From positions 341,352,302 through 341,416,301 of the forward strand of contig NC_090319.1 of the NCBI RefSeq assembly GCF_040869045.1: a stretch of DNA of 64,000 nt, written 5' to 3'. Each line of letters opens with the position of its first letter. Positions within the stretch are counted from its first letter, which is position 1. Position numbers and translations under genes: made by a program. Shown piece after piece: positions 19,087 through 30,711 of this stretch. This DNA is from Eurosta solidaginis (Eukaryota > Arthropoda > Insecta > Diptera > Tephritidae). The notes under the pieces were generated by a model that worked only from the letters and a program-made list of their open reading frames with translations, made no database searches and was not told the origin of the DNA.

Positions 19087-20276
19087 TTAGTTTAATGATT
19101 GGATGGATTTGGAGATTTGCTCATCTCCTTCAGCTCTGCGTTTACGTCCACCCATTCGCACATTGTTGGAGCTATTAGGACCGGTGCTGCAATGAATTGC
19201 AATGTGGCCTGGGTTACCGCACTCGAAACATTTCACAACTCCAGAGTTTTTCTGTTGTGATCCCCTCAGTGCTTCCAAAATTGTGTCCACCCAATCTGGC
19301 CTTTCTACTTCCACACGGTAGGCTTTGTACGCTGGCTTACTCAAAAGTGAGGCAGTTTCTTGAGTCAGTGCATGGGATACCATTTCAGGAAATGTTGGCT
19401 TTGGGTTCGCATACATAGCTCGTTTCGTTTCGACATCCCGTATTCCAATTATAAAATTCTCGATTTTTACCCTCTCGGGGTATTCCACGGGTGCGTCGGA
19501 ATTTGCTAGATGGGCCAGCCTTTCGAAATCCGATGCGAACTCCTGCAAAGTCTCATTCGATTTTTGGTAACGGTTTTGCAACTCAATTTGGTATATCTGT
19601 TTCCTGTGTTTGTTTCCTTATCGCCTCTCTAGGGCGCTCGTCAATGTTCCATAGTTGTTCCGTTCATACTCTGGAATTACGTGTAAGATTTCAGCTGCAG
19701 GCCCTTTCAATACCACGAACAGTGCAGCAACTTTATCTTCAGCATTCCAGTTGTTCACAGCTGCGGTCTTCCGAACTGTAGCTTAAAGACCCGGAAAGGA
19801 ACAGAACGGTCAAAAGACGGAGTTTTTACCTTCATATTACTAGCTGAAGCAGCCGGACGATTAAGTTGGAACTCCTGGATACGTCCTCTCAAAGCATCCA
19901 CCTCGGCTTCGATTTTTTCCTCAAACTGCGTTATTTTCTCGTCCATGCGCGCTTCCAATTGTGCAGAGATCTGCGATGATACCTGTGCTGAAATTTTTGC
20001 CGATATTTCGGATATTCGTGGGTCTTGTGTTTTAATTTTAGATGTTATATCTGATGACATCTCTGAGATACCTGTCTCCTGTGATTCCAGTTGGGATGCC
20101 ATATATGTATTTTGCTCTTCCAGTTGTGATGACATATTTGTGGATATTTGTGACGACATTTCTGAAATACGTGCCTCCTGTTCTTCCATCTTGGATGTTA
20201 AACGTGTCTCCTTCGATTCTAGCTCAGATGTCTTTGTCCATGTTTGAACAATTATTGCAGCCAATATCATGTTCAA
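19087..20276 (-). pseudogene. Gypsy gag (coiled coil, capsid-like region, zinc knuckle), broken
   Basis: Gag forms the particle that packages element RNA. The N-terminal frame (20276-19755) is rich in Glu/Gln/Ser and carries a repeated phrase of the EEQ(D/E)ARISEMSS(Q/D)I type, which should form a coiled coil. The middle part, read in another frame (about 19790-19590), contains WNAEDKVAALFVVLKGPAAE, the capsid-like segment usual in this group, followed by a stop. The C-terminal frame (19581-19087) ends with a zinc knuckle, CFECGNPGHIAIHC (CX2CX4HX4C). One frameshift near 19780 and one stop near 19615 disable it. Confidence 0.9.
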
Positions 20277-20537
20277 GTCTGTGCTGATAACTGTCTGCGA
20301 TGTTTCGTTTTTCTCTTAAATTTTAGTTGTTGATTCTTCCACATCAGGATAATAAACATACTCGTCCATATTAATTCCTTCCAATTCCATTGCCTATCGT
20401 AGTCGTGCCTGAAGTTCGAGTTTATTGCCGGTTGTATTCAATCCACGGCTCTCCAACTCCTTCACTTGCTGGATCTTCCATTCACTCCACTTTGACATGT
20501 CCAAGCTGTATTCGCAATCTTCGGAATTTATTCAACA

Positions 20538-20557
20538 ATTCCTCTTCTGATACCAAT
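20538..20557 (-). promoter_or_regulatory. Primer-binding site candidate of the gypsy element
   Basis: On the minus strand, ATTGGTATCAGAAGAGG lies directly after the 5' LTR. TGGTATCAGA would pair with a tRNA ending in TCTGATACCA, resembling leucine-type tRNA 3' ends. The tRNA identity is an inference. Confidence 0.6.
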
Positions 20558-20811
20558 TGTAATGAATTTAGTGCAATTCTGCTTATTTGCGACCTTCTAC
20601 TAACGTTCGAATCACTAAACTGTCGAACAAATAACTCCAATATTGAATAATGCAAAATGGCCTTTATTAAAGTACGTCTCAATAACACTTATACTTTGCA
20701 ACTCATTTTGCTTAAATCAAAACTGATTGATTTATTGATGTGCATACAAGTCACTGCTTAGCATCGACATAGAGATGATAGTATCCCTTAGTGTTGCTAA
20801 TATTCGTCACA
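20558..20811 (-). repeat. 5' LTR of the gypsy element
   Basis: Plus-strand ends are TGTAATGAATTTAG and ATTCGTCACA. It is one base shorter than the other LTR, with about 18 differences by eye, and is followed by the right GTAT target-site duplication. Confidence 0.95.
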
Positions 20812-20815
20812 GTAT

Positions 20816-21480
20816 AACAGAATCTAAGCTAGATTTTGAAAAGTGGGCATGGTACTAATAAAAGAAGCGAACGGGAAATAGTCTCGTAAAAGTGAGGAGT
20901 CCCTTGAGATGCTTTTCGACACATATTTCCCATTGGGAGATCATTCAGAAGAGCCAGCAAATGGCACTTTAACTTCGATCACGGAGTTTGTAATGCCGAG
21001 CTTGGTGATCGAATGTGCAGTGAAGACTTTCTTTAAGTTTAATTGCCGGGCCCAGATGGTATATTCCCAGCCATGCTTCAAATTTCAAGTAAAGCAGTAG
21101 CACAACACTGAATCATCTAGCGCACTCTTGGAGAACAGCTCGTGTAGCTTTCCTACCAAAGGCGGGAAGATTGGTCACATGCATCTTTAAAACTAAAGGC
21201 CCATTTGCTTAACAACATCATCTGCAATAGAAAATAGCTTAAACTGCAGCGGTGTCAGCTTTAATATTGAAAGTCCAGTAGTTATTAGGGCAATAATCTC
21301 GCATAACACAGCAGCTTAAAGTGAGCTAGGGTGTAGGCAATCCCTGTAAAGAATCCGGATACGGAGAAGCATCGATATTGGGTCCCAGTACATATGGGAA
21401 TAGATGGAAATGAAAGAGCGGATGAACTAGCTTAAAAGCCCCTATGTTAAACATAAGAGCCAGTCCTCAACCAACTGTAT
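20816..21480 (+). pseudogene. Internally deleted non-LTR retrotransposon fragment (RT start and RNase H end)
   Basis: Around 20905-21090 a decayed N-terminal RT region is readable across frames (LFDTYFPLGD, then GPDGIFPAML near 21050, then RTARVAFLPKAGK near 21130). By 21390-21430 the reading has jumped to the RNase H end (WVPVHMGIDGNERADELA), so the RT core is missing. Multiple stops are present. The combination of this RT with RNase H points to the I/LOA group of non-LTR elements. The clade is an inference. Confidence 0.65.
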
Positions 21481-22934
21481 GGAGTGCGTGGGCCATACTC
21501 CCTCTTAATGCTCCGAAAAATATTCTTTACTGGAGCATGTTTAGTTAGTAATCAATTTTGCATCCTTTCATTTGGGGCTCATGGTGGACATACTAACAGG
21601 CCAGTGCCTTTTAATTCGCATGTTTTTAAATTAGACTCTGTCAGCGATAGCAGATGTGTGTATAGTTTTTAAAAGGATAATCACATATCGATAGATAGAC
21701 CCAATGGTAAATAAAGACCTTGAACGAAAAACAAAATCACACAGCTGTATACAGCTATATACCACTACTTTTTTCCAGTGTACTCACTCACCTGTCTAAT
21801 CTGCTGCAGTCTCGCATGATCCGCTTTGTCACTTGCGCTCAATAAATTGTGTAGTTAAATACGCAGTTGACTTATATGTAATGCCATTGTTAGCAACAAT
21901 AAATACCAAAATCCTAATAGCACACGAACGGGCCATTTTCATCTTTTTGCACGTAAGCATACACCGCAACCCCTGCGGTACAGGTATTGTTTAGCGCTAG
22001 CTTATTTTCTTTTTTAATCCTTCAAAAGACAAGGTCGTGACACCATTTCGGCGGCCTTTCCTTCTCTATGCTGTGTCAGTGGCCCTTTTTGGTTGAATTA
22101 ATGCAAATGCGAAAAAGTTTAGTAAATGGGCATGTAAACATATTCAGCTGCTTATGATGATGGTGTTTTTTTTTTTATTGCAAAACAATGTATTTGTGTC
22201 ACCCCTAGTGGGAATTTGAATAACAAAAACATTACTAAAGGTGTAAGTTTAACTGCTCACCCACCGCCCATGAAGTGGGTGTATTGAGCGACATTTATTG
22301 CTCTACTGCGGTTGTATACCTGCCACACTTTTGCAAGCGCTCATGGTACTTACTGATATGTCTATGCACATGTATGCGTGTATGTAAAATCTCTACTTTT
22401 TATACAGTTCGTCGGTTCGACTCGTCTCGCATGCATGTAATTATGAGCTAATGACGATAAACAATGAAAAGTTTAAAATATACCCACTACACATTAACGT
22501 CCATTGTCAAAGCTTTAAAACTCGCAGAAAGCACCCCAGTGTTAAGCTGTCCCACCTATATACCCCCAAATAACTCACCTTCTCCTAGTAACGCTGTCCC
22601 TTTTGTTTTTTCACATTAAGTGCCATATTTGTTGTTTTTATTATTCTGGTTGTTCCTGGCCGTAACATAAAAGTAACAGTGGTTTTTGTAAAGAATGGCA
22701 GAAAGCTTCAGCAAAGAGTTGAGTGGGCGACTGGCTACATAATGAAGAAAAAAGTTTCCTTCAATTTCCACAACCTACACTTTGATTGTCAGGAAAAAAA
22801 GGGAAAGTTAATGTCATTTTCCGAACCTTATTACTAGCCTTTGGTAGGAATCATATTTATGCATTCATCATGATAATCTCTGATGTGCCAATTTTTCATC
22901 GTTTTATTTGAGATTTGTAGGATATCAGTTAAAA
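21481..22934. other. Unassigned DNA with no recognised gene
   Basis: The first 200 bases may be the remaining tail of the non-LTR fragment. The rest has no domain or repeat shared with the window. Simple A/T and T runs occur (for example 22167-22178). Frames are short. Confidence 0.45.
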
Positions 22935-23276
22935 TCTTTGGTAATGAATTATCGCACTTTTTCGGCTTTTCGAAATTTTCGATATCGAAAAAGTGGACGT
23001 GGCATAATATATATGATTTCGTTCATTTTAAATAGCTGAGATGAGTGGCCAGGAACTTACATACCAAATTTCATTACGATACCTCAAAATTTACTCAAGC
23101 TGTCGTGTTTACGGACAGACGGACGGATGGACGGACATGGCTAAATTAATTTCTTTTTTCCCACAGGTCATTTTGATATATAGAAGCCTATATCTATCTC
23201 GATTAGTCATTACAGGGTACCGTTATGTGAACAAAATTATTATACTCTGTGAGCTCTGCTCAGCTGAGTATAAAAA
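22935..23276 (+). mobile_element. Element A, 3'-end fragment
   Basis: Matches the last ~340 bp of element A. It starts within GGTAATGAATTATCGCAC, contains the CGATATCGAAAAAGTGG palindrome module, the ACGGACAGACGGACGG run, and the terminal CTCTGCTCAGCTGAGTATAAAA. Everything 5' of the last module is missing. Confidence 0.85.
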
Positions 23277-23790
23277 AGTTTTTACCACTCATCCGAACTA
23301 CTACTCAAAGATCGTAATACAAGTACTTCGCTTCTACGTGACCATTTCCCTTTCTTCTTGGTTAACAGTGTCTGAACTTTTTCACCACTATTGAGGACTT
23401 TCGTCAAGCTTGCTGATTCGGTAGTGCATTCTGTGTCAATACAGAAGTTTGTCTCGTTAAACTGTGGAGATCTGTCCACATTTATCGTAGCACTTTGCGC
23501 ATTCTGAGATCTTCTCTAATTTAAAGCTACCCTTCATGCGCAAATTTTTGCTTTACAATGATGATTTATTTTCACAGATAAAGGTAGATTCTCGCTCTTA
23601 TTGCCATTTGGCTTTTACGTTCGACCATTATACGGATACGCTGAAGTGGATCATCTGCCATCAGTTTTTTATCTCCTCAACTAAGGTATATTTCCATACG
23701 CTTATGTAACCCCCTTCCTTCAAGAAGCTACCGCAGTTTCGAGATTCAATCGCCTTTCAAGCCCATGCCGATGGCTGATAGAATTAAATT
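23277..23790. other. Unassigned spacer
   Basis: I see no domain or shared repeat. Small overlapping frames on both strands are not supported. Confidence 0.4.
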
Positions 23791-23794
23791 AAAT

Positions 23795-25560
23795 CAAAAA
23801 AATGTAATTGGCACTCTGAAAATGGCAGATGGGAGCTACACTAAGCAGACGGGAGAAGCATGTAGGCTTTCTTTTGAAATAATTTTTCGGACTATTTAGC
23901 AGGCTATTAACACTCAGGTATAATGCGAGGCTCACCGAACATTGGTGGTAGAGAAAAAAACCTAGCATTATAGCTCACCACTGGGCTTCATTTACTTTCA
24001 ACTCATTCGAGTCACAAAGACCGCATGGCATCTCTCCCTGTTTGTTACGGTAGAGAATATATCATAAACCTCCAGCCTTGTCGAGCTTATATAAGCTACC
24101 TCTACTGTTCGGCAGCACTATCTCGTCGAATCGACCTATTAGCTTCGGTTCGTTTACCTTAAAGAGATCTGCACATAAGAGATGTCAACCTTAACAAATT
24201 CTTTCTGCCTATGAATCAAATAATCTATCAATTAAGAAAATCCGCTGAGGTCGATATCCGTAGCCTTTAAAAGGTTTGGTGTCTAAAATTTTTTACTGAA
24301 ATCCGGAGGCTTTTGAAAACACGATATATCGAGCTATTGAACACGCTATGATTGGCTATGATCATTCTCTGGGTGTTTGCCATGCTAAAGAGAAGTCTAG
24401 AATAGGAAAACTCAACTGAGTCAATTGTGAATACTATGGGATGGGCAGTCATAGAAAAACTCCTCAGTTGTTAAATTCCAACACGTTTGATGCACAACGG
24501 TATGTAGATGACTAAGTAATCTACATCAAAGGCATGCACGAGGAAACAATATCCAATTTCATGCAACAAGCTCTGTGCATCATATAAAGGTGGTGTGATA
24601 CCAAAGGATTGTCTATCTATCCTGGAGAAGAAATCAATCCATGTCGGAGTCATCCTTGGCTGGCATCAAAGTCCGATATTCAGTGGAAGTCAAATACCTA
24701 GGGGCTACACTGGATAGAACTCTCATGGGGAGTACTCATCTATAAGCCACCTCGAAAAAGAAACAAGAGCTTTCTTCGCCTGCACACGACTCTATGGGAA
24801 AAAGTGGAGGCTGTCTCCCAAAAATGTATACTGGACACTTAATTATGCTATGAATCAAATGCGTCTTTAGTTTGGTGGCCGAAGACCACAAATAAAATTA
24901 AGCAAGAAAAAAGTTAAGCCAACTGCAACGCCGCGTTTGTATTGGCGTAACGTTTCCTGCTGATGCAATTATTGTCTTAGTGGAAAAATCTACCTTCTCT
25001 TTTCTAATCGAGAAAGAGACAACATTTTCTACACCAAGACTTCAAAATATATCTGAGCCAAAGATCGGAAGCATGAAATGGGATATGAAAGTAATAAGAA
25101 AATTCATAGTAAATTCCTTATTGCAACTCACGGAATTTTAAGATATATATTGTGAACAGAACTAGTTGGGAAACAAGGAATTCATATACTGACCCGAATT
25201 TAGAGGTTTGATTCACGGATGGATCCATGCATAGAACTTTAAGAAATGTATACCAATATGATGCTAACCCACTGTTTTCAGGCAGAAATGCATGCCATAG
25301 AAGTTTTCGGAAGCGGGTATCTAAGAAGAGGGACAGCCAGGCAGCTTTACGTGCATTGCATACTTACAATATTATTTGTAATCTGGTTGATTCATTGGAG
25401 TCCTTAATGATATAAGATCCAGAAACATGGTTTTGTTAGTTGATTCGCGGGCATCAGAGAAATGAAGGTAGTCAGCAAGTATTGGTGCAGAGCCCTGGAC
25501 AAAGGCACACACTAGGGAAACCATGAGGGGTGCATACTGCTTTCAAGAAGATTTCAAATC
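23795..25560 (+). pseudogene. Heavily decayed RNase H-bearing non-LTR retrotransposon (RT to RNase H)
   Basis: Patches readable in changing frames follow the normal order. An N-terminal RT phrase (DGSYTKQTGEACRLSFE) lies near 23826, a central block (AFENTIYRAIEHA) near 24312, and a YVDD box near 24495, then RWCDTKGLSINP near 24585. A thumb-type VKYLGATLDRTL lies near 24690, LQRRVCIGVTFPAD near 24920, FTDGS near 25215 and DSQAALRALHTYN near 25335. Stops and indels occur every few dozen codons, so the copy is old. The YVDD variant in place of YADD could be original or drift. The element type resembles that at 20816-21480 and 26360-27060. Confidence 0.7.
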
Positions 25561-26355
25561 AAACAGCCCCAGACCTCCGAGGTTTTTTGGCGTCAAATTA
25601 ACAATAAAAGCTCAATCGCTTCGCTTATTCTATATACTTGCAAAGCCTGATTGGTTTCATGGAGCTTTATGAAACTCCCGCATCACTGCAGTGAATCCAC
25701 TTAGGCACCATCACATAAGTTACATTTAGAGACCATTTGTTCTGATTTTCATTTACATCGACTTAATTTTTATCTTCGGCGCCGGAAGAGCGCATACATA
25801 TGTATATATTATCGTTTAAAAGATCTCATAAATCGCGACATAAATTCCTGCTTGCGATAACACTTTCCAATGCCAATGTGAAACAAATATGTATGTATAT
25901 ATGATTTCCACCGTCTTTCACTTTTCTTAAACCCAGAAGGCAGGTGTTTGTTTGTAATGCTATAAAATGCATAGATATGTCAATTTAAAGGGTGTTTAAT
26001 TTAAACCTCACGAGGTTATATGTTCATGGAAAAAATATGAATAACAAATTAAAAGGTTACGGCCATCCAAAAAGGCGCTCCATTCACGCGCTCGTTCGGC
26101 GGCCTAACTCCAAAGAGTGCATCACTGAGGCAAAGCGTATATTTTTGCACAACAGCGCCAGAGGCTATTCTCGACCTAAGCCGGTTACACGTTGCGAAAG
26201 GATAGTCAGCAAAGTGAACCGTTGTTAATATTGCAAAAGAGGGATCCGATTAAGGAAAGGTTTTTTTAGAGAAAGGCATCGTGCTCTTTCAACTTCCGGT
26301 GAACGATATTCTGTAGCAATTAGCCTTTCGGAAAAGATAAGAAGTAGAAATGGGA
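25561..26355. other. Unassigned stretch, possibly including a DNA-transposon scrap
   Basis: An AAAGGGTG phrase at about 25987 and the inverted CACCCTTTAT near 27258 could be the ends of a mariner-like element. A 78-codon frame (25992-26228) contains a GHPKRRSIHALVRR phrase that vaguely recalls mariner helix-turn-helix regions. Both hints are weak and no catalytic domain is visible. Confidence 0.3.
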
Positions 26356-26359
26356 TACC

Positions 26360-27060
26360 ATTTACATTGATTGCATACAGAGTAGAGAACATTCAACGCC
26401 TTCACAAGATTATATGGCACACAGGTGACTCAAAAACTCCAGATGGGACTGGTGCTGATGTCTTTGGGCCCCATAGCGCCATACTTAGCGAAGGTCAAAC
26501 CGCAGTCAGGATATTGTCGACGTTCGAAATAAAGTCAGCATTTGTTCTGGAGTGGATGGAATAACTTAACCAGCTAGGAATGCACAATATAGTATTTCTG
26601 GCCTGGGTTCCAAAGCACAGGAGAGTGGAGGCTAATGAGCGGGCGGACAGCCTTGCGAAAGAGGCAGTGAGTGCACGATCCGTTGGGCCTGAGTCGCTTC
26701 TGCCAGTTGGCCCACAGAAAATTAGAGGGCATTTATTACTAGAAGTGAGAAAGAAGAGCACTGGCGCAGAGCGCCAAGCTTAACACAATCTTAGATATTG
26801 TTAGGGGAATACAGTACAAATCGCTTTAACAATTCCAATAGGTATTTTTACAGGATATTGTAGACACAACAGCCACACATGTAAATTTTTTATACACGTG
26901 TGAGTTCTGCCGATTGTGTGATAAATCAGTGCAGACGTGGGAGCAAATCCTCCTGGAAAATAACGAATTTGCCGTTGCCAGAGCAGTCCTACATTCAAAT
27001 TACCAAGTCAGGGAACTACTGGGCTTCATCTGGTTTGAATGAGGTGCTGTGAAGGAGATG
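26360..27060 (+). pseudogene. RNase H and C-terminal part of a non-LTR retrotransposon
   Basis: The RNase H domain starts near 26412 (IWHTGDSKTPDGTGADVFG, with the usual TDGS drifted to TGDS). It continues near 26600 with LAWVPKHRRVEANERADSLA, the His/Asp end of the domain. A C-terminal Cys-rich tail, CEFCRLCDKSVQTWEQILLE, follows near 26900. At least two frame changes are needed. Because TDGS carries a catalytic Asp, the shift to TGDS would by itself impair RNase H. Confidence 0.7.
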
Positions 27061-28030
27061 AAGGTACAATAGACGAATGGTCCCAGTGCAAGAATCAAAA
27101 ATTATATATATCTAAGAGATCTTAACGAAGAACTTTTGAGAAAATATCGAAGAAAAAAGTTGAGCTTTTTTTAAAAATTCTGAGTTAGGCGAAAATGATT
27201 ACATTTCCATATGATTTGCTCGGACAGTTTAAATTTATTAAAAAAAACTGATTTTTCACCCTTTATATGACAGAAATATGTTCACATGTATATACATATG
27301 TATGTGTGCTTATGTGCACAACCCTTCGTTGTTTCTTGTTTACTCTCTTGCATACAAAAAGTTACTCTAATCTGCTTCTGCAAAAAGAGGAAATCCGTTG
27401 GAAAATTAGTAAATCTTTTTCGCTACGAATATGATGCCAAGAATATGATAAATATGATGCTCTGTCACTTCTGCTTATTTCGCTGTACACTCTTATCTTC
27501 AATTTTATTTTTTTTTTTTTTATAGTAATATAGTTTTATACCCGGCTGGGCACATTTCACAAACACACACGAACAGTCTAATTGTAGGACGTCATAGCGT
27601 TTATAAATCGAGTTTAACTTCGACTTATATCTTTCAAACTCTGCATGTCATAACCCCGACTTTATGACAACAAACATTTCAGGTAACATTCAGAGAGCTC
27701 TATGAGATGCGATTCAGATATGTCAAAACATAGCCAAAGCAAACCCCGACGAGATTAAACTCAGCCATCACACTGCACATACATTTCGGAAGAATTTATT
27801 TTAATAATAGACCAAAAAGGGTGTAATGCCGGTTTACCTGCATTACAAGTATTTTCTACATGCAACCCACTGTAACCAATACACTGTCCCTATTACATAC
27901 GCCACCAATGTAACAGCTGGCTTCAAGCGAATGACGGGCACTGACAAATGCATGTAATAATGGGCAAGCATTTAATTCTCAACGTTTTCATATCCACTTC
28001 GACTTAAGTACAAAAAATTAGCATTTCATG
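27061..28030. other. Unassigned AT-rich stretch
   Basis: No domain is seen. T-rich and TATG runs occur near 27285-27310 and 27505-27525. A TATACCCGGCTGGGCACATTT phrase at 27538 is unlike its surroundings but has no match elsewhere in the window. Confidence 0.4.
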
Positions 28031-28035
28031 ATTAG

Positions 28036-28242
28036 CTAAAGCTCAGCCGCACCCCATGCATATGAGCGGAAACCATTGCCGTGTCTGGTACCTTCGATCC
28101 TGTTCGAAGTGGGCGACCTTGGTCGCTTCCTTTTGGTTTGTCCATGGAGTAGTGAGTAAGGAGATCTAATTTCCACTTCACATTTTCCCTCCGACACTGG
28201 TGAGTCATCTCCCCATCTACGGAAAGATACCACCGAATAAAT
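28036..28242 (-). other. Short minus-strand frame of unknown origin beside the minisatellite
   Basis: A 65-codon frame (28233-28036) is basic and Arg/Ser-rich (for example KRKRPRSPTSNR). I recognise no family. It lies directly next to the tandem repeat, whose minus strand also has an open frame (28483-28217), so the two may be remains of one decayed repetitive coding region. This is only a possibility. Confidence 0.3.
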
Positions 28243-28905
28243 TGGGTTCAGTAACTAACTCCCGGTTCACCGGAAGTCCCCACCTTATCGATCCACCATC
28301 CGGTTCACCATAGTCCACCATCTTGTCAACCAGGACTTGTATCGGTTTCACCAACCTTCGGTTGCTTGGAAATCGATTCAACGATCCACCTGCCGTGTCC
28401 ACCGACTCACCGGAATCCATCAGTTTGTCAACCAGTGTTTGTGTCGGTTTCACCAACTTTCGGTTGTTTGGAAATCGATCCAACGATCCACCGACTCACC
28501 GGAATACACCCGCCGTATTCACCGACCCGCCGTAATTCACCAACTTGTTAACCAGGGACTTGTATCGGTTTCACCTACCTTCGGTTGCTTCGAAATCGAT
28601 CCAGCGATCAACCTGCCGTGTCCACCGATTCACCGGAATACACCCGCCGTAATCCACCAACTTGTCAACCAGGGACTTGTATCCGTTTCACCAACCTTCG
28701 ATTCCTTGGAAATCGATCCAACGATCCCCCTCGTTTGCTTGGAAACCGATCCACCAGCCGTATTCACCGGCCCGCTGCAATCCATCAGCTGCCACTTGTG
28801 ACGTGCATCGATTCCACCGACCTCCGGTCGTTTGGAGAAATCGATCCACCGACTCACCGGCCTTCGGTTACAGTCCACCTTCGATTCCTCGGCCAGGTCT
28901 ACCTC
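28243..28905 (+). repeat. Minisatellite with ~104-120-bp units
   Basis: The landmark CGGTTTCACC(A/T)AC recurs near 28343, 28447, 28567 and, as CCGTTTCACCAAC, near 28686, each followed by TTCGGTTG or a variant, then GAAATCGATCCA. Spacings are about 104, 120 and 119 bp. Diverged partial units lie on either side (28283 and 28755-28880). Units are GC-rich compared with the flanks. Open frames exist on both strands across the array and are explained by the repeat having few stops. Confidence 0.9.
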
Positions 28906-29349
28906 TCCGCAACGGTGTGTGTGTGTTTTACCAAAATACCAACAACAAATTGACGTGTGTTCATTTCAAAAGGAAATAGGTGTCCTTTTTCGTATCTGGA
29001 TTGGCTGAGTGCTACCCCGGCCTTCGACGAAATCCACCTTACTAGGGGAGTTTCAACTGAATCTATTTTAAAATAGATTTATCTGGGACGAAATTAGTAA
29101 CCTTTTTGCGACGTATATTTCTTGCATCAGGCCGAAGTAACATTTATTGGCAAGAGTGATTCTTCGCTGGATTTTAAACCTGCTGTTGCTGCTTGGTTCT
29201 TAAATAAACGAAGACCTTTACTATTCCGTAACAGTGGCGCTGTTGCCAATTCGCTGACTCTTTGCTTAACTGCAGCAGGTGCTTTATTTTGTTTTCATTC
29301 ACCATTAAACCCATCTATTCCGCTTTATTTCCAGTGTGGAATAGGCAGA
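28906..29349. other. Unassigned stretch
   Basis: A (GT)n-like run (28913-28927) is followed by ordinary DNA. An 82-codon plus-strand frame (29122-29370) resembles nothing known. Confidence 0.4.
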
Positions 29350-30290
29350 ACTTACGGTGTGGGTGTTTAGACCGATCATGTTGGTGTTGTCAGTATATGA
29401 CAGTAATTTCACGCTTTTATATAATAATTTTCCAGAACGGCTAATATCCGCAGCTGGTATGGTCTTCTCCAGCATCTGGTTGAAGATATCGCATGATATT
29501 GGGTCACTCTGTCTGAAACCCCTTTTAGTTTCGAACGGCTGACTGAGTTGATCGTGTTGCTCTGGTCGATGGTAGGCTTAGGAGGTATGAAGCCGCACCG
29601 ATAAGGTCCAATCAGGCAATACAAGGTGGGCTTAAATTTTTCGCGCAGTACGCTTAACAGAACCTTATATGCGTTATTGAGAAGGCTGATTACGCTACAG
29701 TTGGCGCAGTTTGGAGGATCGATCTTCTTTGGATTGGGCACAGGACACTTAAATTCCAAACGTCGGGCATGCACTTTGCCTTCATATTTTTCAAAGAAGT
29801 TTATGCATGTGCTTAACCTACTCCCCGCCGTCGTATTTGAATAGCTCAGCATGTAATCCATCAGCACCCGCGGTCTTAATATTTTTATCTTTTATTATGA
29901 ATTCGTCATAGTCGGATGGGGGACCATTAATTCCATCATCATCAACTGCGGGCTCGGGTTCGTCACTTTCCCTAGCTGTTTCATAGCACTCTCCATTTAG
30001 GAGCACAGAGCCCTCCATGGTCTAAGCACTCTCCGGACATCGGTTACGAAGTATCCGTTTTCGTTTTTACAGGATTTTTTCCTGGGCTTAAATCCTTCCG
30101 TCCGTTGACGGTTTTTTTGGTAAAATTTAGAGGCGTTATATTTCGTGGCCAGCAGCTCAGTTTCATTGCACTCGAAGAAATTGAAAAATCATTGTACAAT
30201 TTGATGCATTTTTTTTTTCGTTCGGTACTATTGAAATTATATAGTAGTATTGCATGAGTTCTGCATTCCATTGTTGGCACTTATTCTCAA
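29350..30290 (-). pseudogene. Decayed RTE-clade retrotransposon with internal deletion
   Basis: On the minus strand three frames line up in order with the RTE copy at 7887-11296. 30280-30044 corresponds to the segment just before the RT. 30018-29818 corresponds to the RT start (AVDDDGINGPPSDYDEF against AIDDDGIYVPPPDYDEV in the intact copy). 29867-29409 covers VISLLNNAYKVLLSVL and GPYRCGF. After PTIDQS the reading jumps to KLKGVSDRVTQ, equivalent to KRGFRQGDS, so about 70 residues including the first catalytic Asp are deleted. A trace of the YADD region follows near 29395. Frameshifts and stops throughout show it is much older than the intact copy. Confidence 0.85.
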
Positions 30291-30711
30291 AGTTTCAAGT
30301 TTACAGCTGGGTATATAACGTGTCCTAATAACCGAGTTTAATTTCACTTACTTTTTTTTCATGTGCTTATGTATAATTTTCTCCTATTTTCTACTATGTA
30401 CCATATTGGCTTATAGTACTCGACAACAGACATAGATCCTATAGCAGCTAGGATTATCAAGGATACTGCAATGAATTCTAATTCAGCAAAATGAAAACTC
30501 ACGTTCACGTGTTATCCAATTAATTACGCTTCGTGGGTGTAGAAAGAAGAGCGATAGAAATAACATTGACATAAATATGTGGGAAATGTGTGCGCAATAA
30601 GGAAACGGATAAACATATTTAAGAACAAAAATTCTATTGTGAATATTTAGACTTTTAGGGTAAACAAATTTTGTTCTTTGACTAACGTTTAGCCAATTTA
30701 AAAAAAAAAAA
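30291..30711. other. AT-rich spacer ending in an A-run
   Basis: Nothing recognised. It ends in a 12-base A tract (30701-30712) directly before element B. Confidence 0.5.

Larger units (their letters stand above)
15386..20811 (-). mobile_element. Ty3/gypsy LTR retrotransposon, mdg1/412-like, structurally complete but coding-dead
   Basis: A 5.4-kb element bounded by two LTRs of about 255 bp in the same orientation (15386-15640 and 20558-20811) and by a 4-bp target-site duplication GTAT (15382-15385 and 20812-20815). Read on the minus strand the order is gag, protease, RT, RNase H, integrase, the normal Ty3/gypsy order. No envelope-like frame follows integrase. Domain wording (VLVEKSQQIPPK between protease and RT, GPY-type integrase end) suggests the 412/mdg1 side of gypsy, by inference. 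Frameshifts and stops in gag, protease, RT and integrase make it inactive. The LTRs differ at about 18 positions by eye (~7%), consistent with an old insertion. Confidence 0.95.

Noticed and set aside
19945..20287. Plus-strand frames opposite the gypsy gag
   Set aside because: Antisense shadows of the coiled-coil region.
29122..29370. 82-codon plus frame next to the decayed RTE
   Set aside because: No domain recognised, and its end overlaps the minus-strand RTE fragment.
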